Shown: piece after piece, positions 58,241 to 64,000 of the stretch
Layout: each line of letters opens with the position of its first letter
How positions within the stretch are numbered: position 1 is the stretch's first letter
Origin: Propioniciclava sinopodophylli
GTDB lineage: Bacteria > Actinomycetota > Actinomycetes > Propionibacteriales > Propionibacteriaceae
Assembly: GCF_004324755.1 (NCBI RefSeq)
Contig: NZ_SDMQ01000008.1
Span: forward strand, 110,163 to 174,162
Direction: 5' to 3'
DNA: 64,000 nt
Notes under the pieces: generated by a model
Database searches by the model: none
What the model was told of the DNA's origin: nothing
Seen by the model: only the letters and a program-made list of their open reading frames with translations
Program-made: the position numbers and the translations under genes

Positions 58241-59129
58241 CCTTCACCACACGCACCGCGCAGGTGCAGGACGAGGTGTACGCCAAGGCCGGCACGCTGG
58301 TCGAGGCCCTGCCTTGGCTGACGAAGTACGCCGGCGCCACGATGGTGGTCAAGTACGGCGGCAACGCCATGGTCAGCGACGAGCTCAAGAAGGCCTTCGT
58401 CGAGGACATCGTGTTCCTGCGCCGCTGCGGCATCAAACCTGTCGTCGTGCACGGCGGCGGCCCCCAGATCAACCAGATGCTGGACCGCCTCGGCATCGCC
58501 AGCGAGTTCAAGGGCGGCCTGCGCGTCACCACGCCCGAAGCCATGGAGGTCGTCCGCATGGTGCTCGTGGGCCAGGTCGGGCGGGAGCTCGTCGGCCTGC
58601 TGAACGCGCACGGCCCGCTCGCGGTCGGCATGTCCGGCGAGGACGGGGGCTTGTTCACCGCGCGCCGCCGCGGCACCGTCGTGGACGGCGAGGAGGTCGA
58701 CCTCGGCCTCGTCGGCGAGGTCGCCTCGGTCAACACCGACGCCATCTCCGACCTCATCGAGGCCGGCCGCATCCCCGTGGTCGCCTCGGTCTCCCCGGAC
58801 GGCTCCGGTGCGGTCCACAACCTCAACGCCGACACGGCCGCCGCCGCCCTGGCCGCCGCGCTGGGCGCGGACCGTCTCATCATGCTCACCGACGTCGAAG
58901 GCCTGTACGCCGACTGGCCCAACAAGGACCAGATCATCGCCGCCATCACCACGACCGAGCTGCGCGCCCTGCTGCCGAGCCTGGCCAGCGGCATGATCCC
59001 CAAGATGGAAGCCTGCCTGGCCGCCGTCGAGGACGGTGTCCCGCTCGCCACGATCGTGGACGGCCGCAAGCCGCACTCGATCCTGCTGGAGATCTTCACC
59101 GACGAGGGCGTCGGCACGATGGTGGTGGC

Positions 59130-59133
<4 letters not shown>
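58237..59133 (+). CDS. argB: Acetylglutamate kinase
   Basis: Phosphorylates N-acetylglutamate, usually the arginine-inhibited step. It is a 298-residue amino-acid kinase fold: VVKYGGNAM near residue 38, [14 protein letters not shown] near 69, [16 protein letters not shown] near 197 and GMIPKMEAC near 251. The N-terminal helix (about residues 1-25) is of the arginine-sensitive hexameric type, so feedback inhibition is likely. Confidence 0.96.
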
Positions 59134-62292
<3,159 letters not shown>

Positions 62293-62303
62293 GCTCCGGG
62301 TGG

Positions 62304-62318
62304 CTGAGCCTGTCGAGG
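62304..62318 (-). repeat. Dispersed repeat word between argH and tyrS
   Basis: CTGAGCCTGTCGAGG is the exact reverse complement of the word at 1536-1550 in recG. It lies in the 59-bp gap between argH and tyrS. Confidence 0.6.
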
Positions 62319-62337
62319 CCCACTGCCGGATCTCGTC

Positions 62338-62343
62338 TAGGGT
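62338..62343 (+). promoter_or_regulatory. -10 box for a near-leaderless transcript (tyrS)
   Basis: TAGGGT, eight bases before the GTG at 62352. No T-box leader fits in the short gap. Confidence 0.45.
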
Positions 62344-62351
62344 GGTTCCTC

Positions 62352-63620
62352 GTGAACGCAGTGATCGATGAACTCTCCTGGCGTGGGCTGATCGCCCACT
62401 CGACCGACCTGGACGCCCTGGGCGCCCACCTCGACGAGGGTCCGATCACGGCGTACGTGGGCTTCGACCCGACCGCCCCCTCCATCCACATGGGCAACCT
62501 CGTCCAGGTGATGGTGCACCGCGCCCTGCAGAAGGCCGGCCACCGCCCTATGTTCCTGGTGGGTGGTTCCACCGGCCTGATCGGCGACCCCAAGCAGGCC
62601 GGCGAGCGGGTCATGAACGACGTCGACGTCGTGGCCGGCTGGGTGGAGCGCATCCGCGCCCAGGTCGGTCGACTGATCGACCTCGAGGGCCCGAACGCCG
62701 GCACGCTGGTCAACAACCTCGACTGGACGGCGCGACTGTCCACCCTCGACTTCCTGCGCGACGTGGGCAAGCACTTCTCCGTCAACCGCATGCTCGACCG
62801 TGAGGTCGTCAAGAGCCGCCTGGACACGGGCATCAGCTACACCGAGTTCAGCTACGTGCTGCTGCAGTCGCTCGACTTCCGGGAGCTGTACCGCACCCAC
62901 GGGGTCACCATGCAGACAGGCGGCTCGGACCAGTGGGGCAACCTCACTGCCGGAGTCGACCTCATCCGCCGCTCCGACGGCGCGCGCGTGCACGCGCTGG
63001 CGACGCCCCTGCTGACCAAGGCGGACGGCACCAAGTTCGGCAAGACCGAGTCGGGCACCGTGTGGCTCGACCCGGAGATGACCTCGCCGTACGCCTTCCA
63101 CCAGTACTTCCTGAACGCCGAGGATGCCATGGTCGTGGCGTACCTCAAGGTGTTCAGCGAGCGCTCCCGCGAGGAGATCGAGGACATTGCCGCCCAGCAG
63201 GAGGACAAGCCGTACCTCCGCATCGCCCAGCGCGCGCTCGCCGACGACATCACCGACCTCGTGCACGGCGAGCCCGAGCGCCGCTCGGCGAAGGCCGCTG
63301 CAGCCGCACTCTTCGGCCGCTCGGAGCTGGGCGAGCTCGACGAACGCACCCTGGCCGCTGTCTCGCGCGAGCTGGGGGCGGCCCGCGTCGAGGTGGGCCA
63401 GGGGCTCCCGTCGGTGGTGGACGCTCTGACGGCGTCCGGCGTGGTGCCCAGCAAGTCAGCCGCTCGCCGCGCGATCGAGGAGGGCGGCGCCTACCTGAAC
63501 AACCAGAAGGTGATCGATCCGGACGCCGTCCTCACCGACTCCGATCTGCTGGCCGGCCGGTGGGCCATCGTGCGCCGTGGGAAGAAGACCGTGGGGGCTG
63601 TGGAGGTCCTCCGCGGCTGA
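62352..63620 (+). CDS. tyrS: Tyrosyl-tRNA synthetase
   Basis: Charges tRNA-Tyr. It is a 422-residue class Ic synthetase: the HIGH-type motif PTAPSIHMGNLVQVM near residues 42-56, the tyrosine site QTGGSDQWGNL near 191-201, and KFGKTESG near 230, which replaces KMSKS as in bacterial TyrRS. A C-terminal S4-like RNA-binding domain follows (SKSAARRAIEEGGAYLNNQK near 368-387). GTG 62352 lies eight bases after TAGGGT. Confidence 0.96.
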   Translation: MNAVIDELSWRGLIAHSTDLDALGAHLDEGPITAYVGFDPTAPSIHMGNLVQVMVHRALQKAGHRPMFLVGGSTGLIGDPKQAGERVMNDVDVVAGWVERIRAQVGRLIDLEGPNAGTLVNNLDWTARLSTLDFLRDVGKHFSVNRMLDREVVKSRLDTGISYTEFSYVLLQSLDFRELYRTHGVTMQTGGSDQWGNLTAGVDLIRRSDGARVHALATPLLTKADGTKFGKTESGTVWLDPEMTSPYAFHQYFLNAEDAMVVAYLKVFSERSREEIEDIAAQQEDKPYLRIAQRALADDITDLVHGEPERRSAKAAAAALFGRSELGELDERTLAAVSRELGAARVEVGQGLPSVVDALTASGVVPSKSAARRAIEEGGAYLNNQKVIDPDAVLTDSDLLAGRWAIVRRGKKTVGAVEVLRG

Positions 63621-63664
63621 AACCGCGTCTGACAGCGGGCGATGGAGAGGGCGTCACCTCGATT

Positions 63665-63692
63665 TTGTTTCCGCGACCATGACGTGTAATGT
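63665..63692 (+). promoter_or_regulatory. Upstream rRNA operon promoter (P1)
   Basis: TTGTTT (63665-63670) and TAATGT (63687-63692) are spaced by 16 bp, in an A+T-richer stretch 45 bp after tyrS. Confidence 0.5.
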
Positions 63693-63827
63693 TTACCAAG
63701 CGCTCGGGGAGCGGACGGAGGGGCCAAGCCTCACCGATCAAGTCCCGGGAGCCGAACCCAAACCAATGATGCAACTCCCTCGGGAGTGGCGTCAGCGTGA
63801 GGTTCGAGGGAGTGGGAAACACCGGAT

Positions 63828-63857
63828 TTGACTTCGGTGAAATCGACTCCCTAAAGT
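63828..63857 (+). promoter_or_regulatory. Main rRNA operon promoter (P2)
   Basis: TTGACT (63828-63833) and TAAAGT (63852-63857) are spaced by 18 bp, the best sigma-A match in the window. Confidence 0.7.
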
Positions 63858-64000
63858 AGATCGAGTGCCCCGCCGGGGATCGCTTCAAGGAATTGGGCGG
63901 TTTGTGTGGTGTGTGTCGGAAGTTTGAGAACTCAACAGCGTGCTTAGGTCAATGCCAGTGGCCAGCTGGATTGCTCTTTCGGGGGTGTTTGGTTGGCTAT
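63858..64000 (+). ncRNA. rRNA operon leader (16S gene expected just downstream)
   Basis: The stretch contains TTTGAGAACTCAACAGCGTG (63923-63942), a motif found in the leaders of actinobacterial rRNA operons; part of it resembles the boxA antitermination site. TTGAG/CTCAA inside it forms a short stem. The T/G-rich end of the window is typical just before 16S rRNA. No protein-coding gene is seen from 63621 to 64000. Confidence 0.7.

Noticed and set aside
62293..62351. T-box riboswitch before tyrS (and likewise before pheS, 45138-45194)
   Set aside because: The gaps are under 60 bp, too short for a T-box, and no terminator/antiterminator pair or conserved T-box word is seen.

Overview
The window is about 70% G+C and comes from an actinobacterial chromosome, most likely from the order Propionibacteriales. 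The evidence is the mycothiol ligase MshC, the SepIVA-like/DUF177/rpmF/rnc/mutM block, the rnhB-DUF2469-yraN-comM-dprA block, an SdhCAB-type succinate dehydrogenase, heavy use of GTG starts, and many promoters whose -10 box sits 6-9 bases before the start codon, which implies leaderless mRNAs. The genus cannot be fixed from the sequence alone.

Layout. 1-6592: recG (5' end cut off by the window), a flavin-binding protein, then rsmD-coaD-(coiled coil)-DUF177-rpmF-rnc-mutM. 6593-15947: an odd short HTH gene, a GtrA membrane protein, smc, a small membrane protein, ftsY, ffh and an amidohydrolase. 16171-18207: rpsP-khpA-rimM-trmD. 18307-22537: sdhCAB and a membrane protein, placed between trmD and rplS. 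22835-24901: rplS-lepB-rnhB-DUF2469. 24939-25507: a decayed two-gene remnant followed by 22-bp tandem repeats. 25599-28655: yraN-comM-dprA. 28620-37600: a more variable metabolic stretch (TauE/SafE permease, flavin-binding stress protein, Zn alcohol dehydrogenase, ThDP enzyme with LuxR regulator and acetyltransferase, HTH gene, NDH-2, tRNA-Leu, aldo/keto reductase). 37622-41436: uppP, mshC, hisE-hisG, PH-domain protein. 41450-46316: membrane protein, sseB-like gene, infC-rpmI-rplT with an attenuator leader, a TrmH/SpoU methyltransferase, and pheS. 46313-55313: pheT, DUF3516 helicase, Ser/Thr kinase, malic enzyme, nhaA. 55454-62292: a TetR regulator and the arginine operon argCJBDRH. 62352-64000: tyrS and the promoter/leader of an rRNA operon whose 16S gene should start just past the window.

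Most of the content is core machinery: protein export (ffh, ftsY, lepB), chromosome organisation (smc), ribosome synthesis and modification, translation (infC, pheST, tyrS), DNA repair (recG, mutM, rnhB) and arginine and histidine synthesis. I saw no CRISPR array, prophage, insertion sequence or obvious defence system.

The most interesting material is non-coding or structural: a dispersed palindromic repeat that has entered the reading frames of pheT and probably recG, competing hairpins in the rplS leader, an infC gene with an attenuator and a likely AUC start codon, a fused pseudogene scar beside tandem repeats, and the dense set of leaderless promoters.
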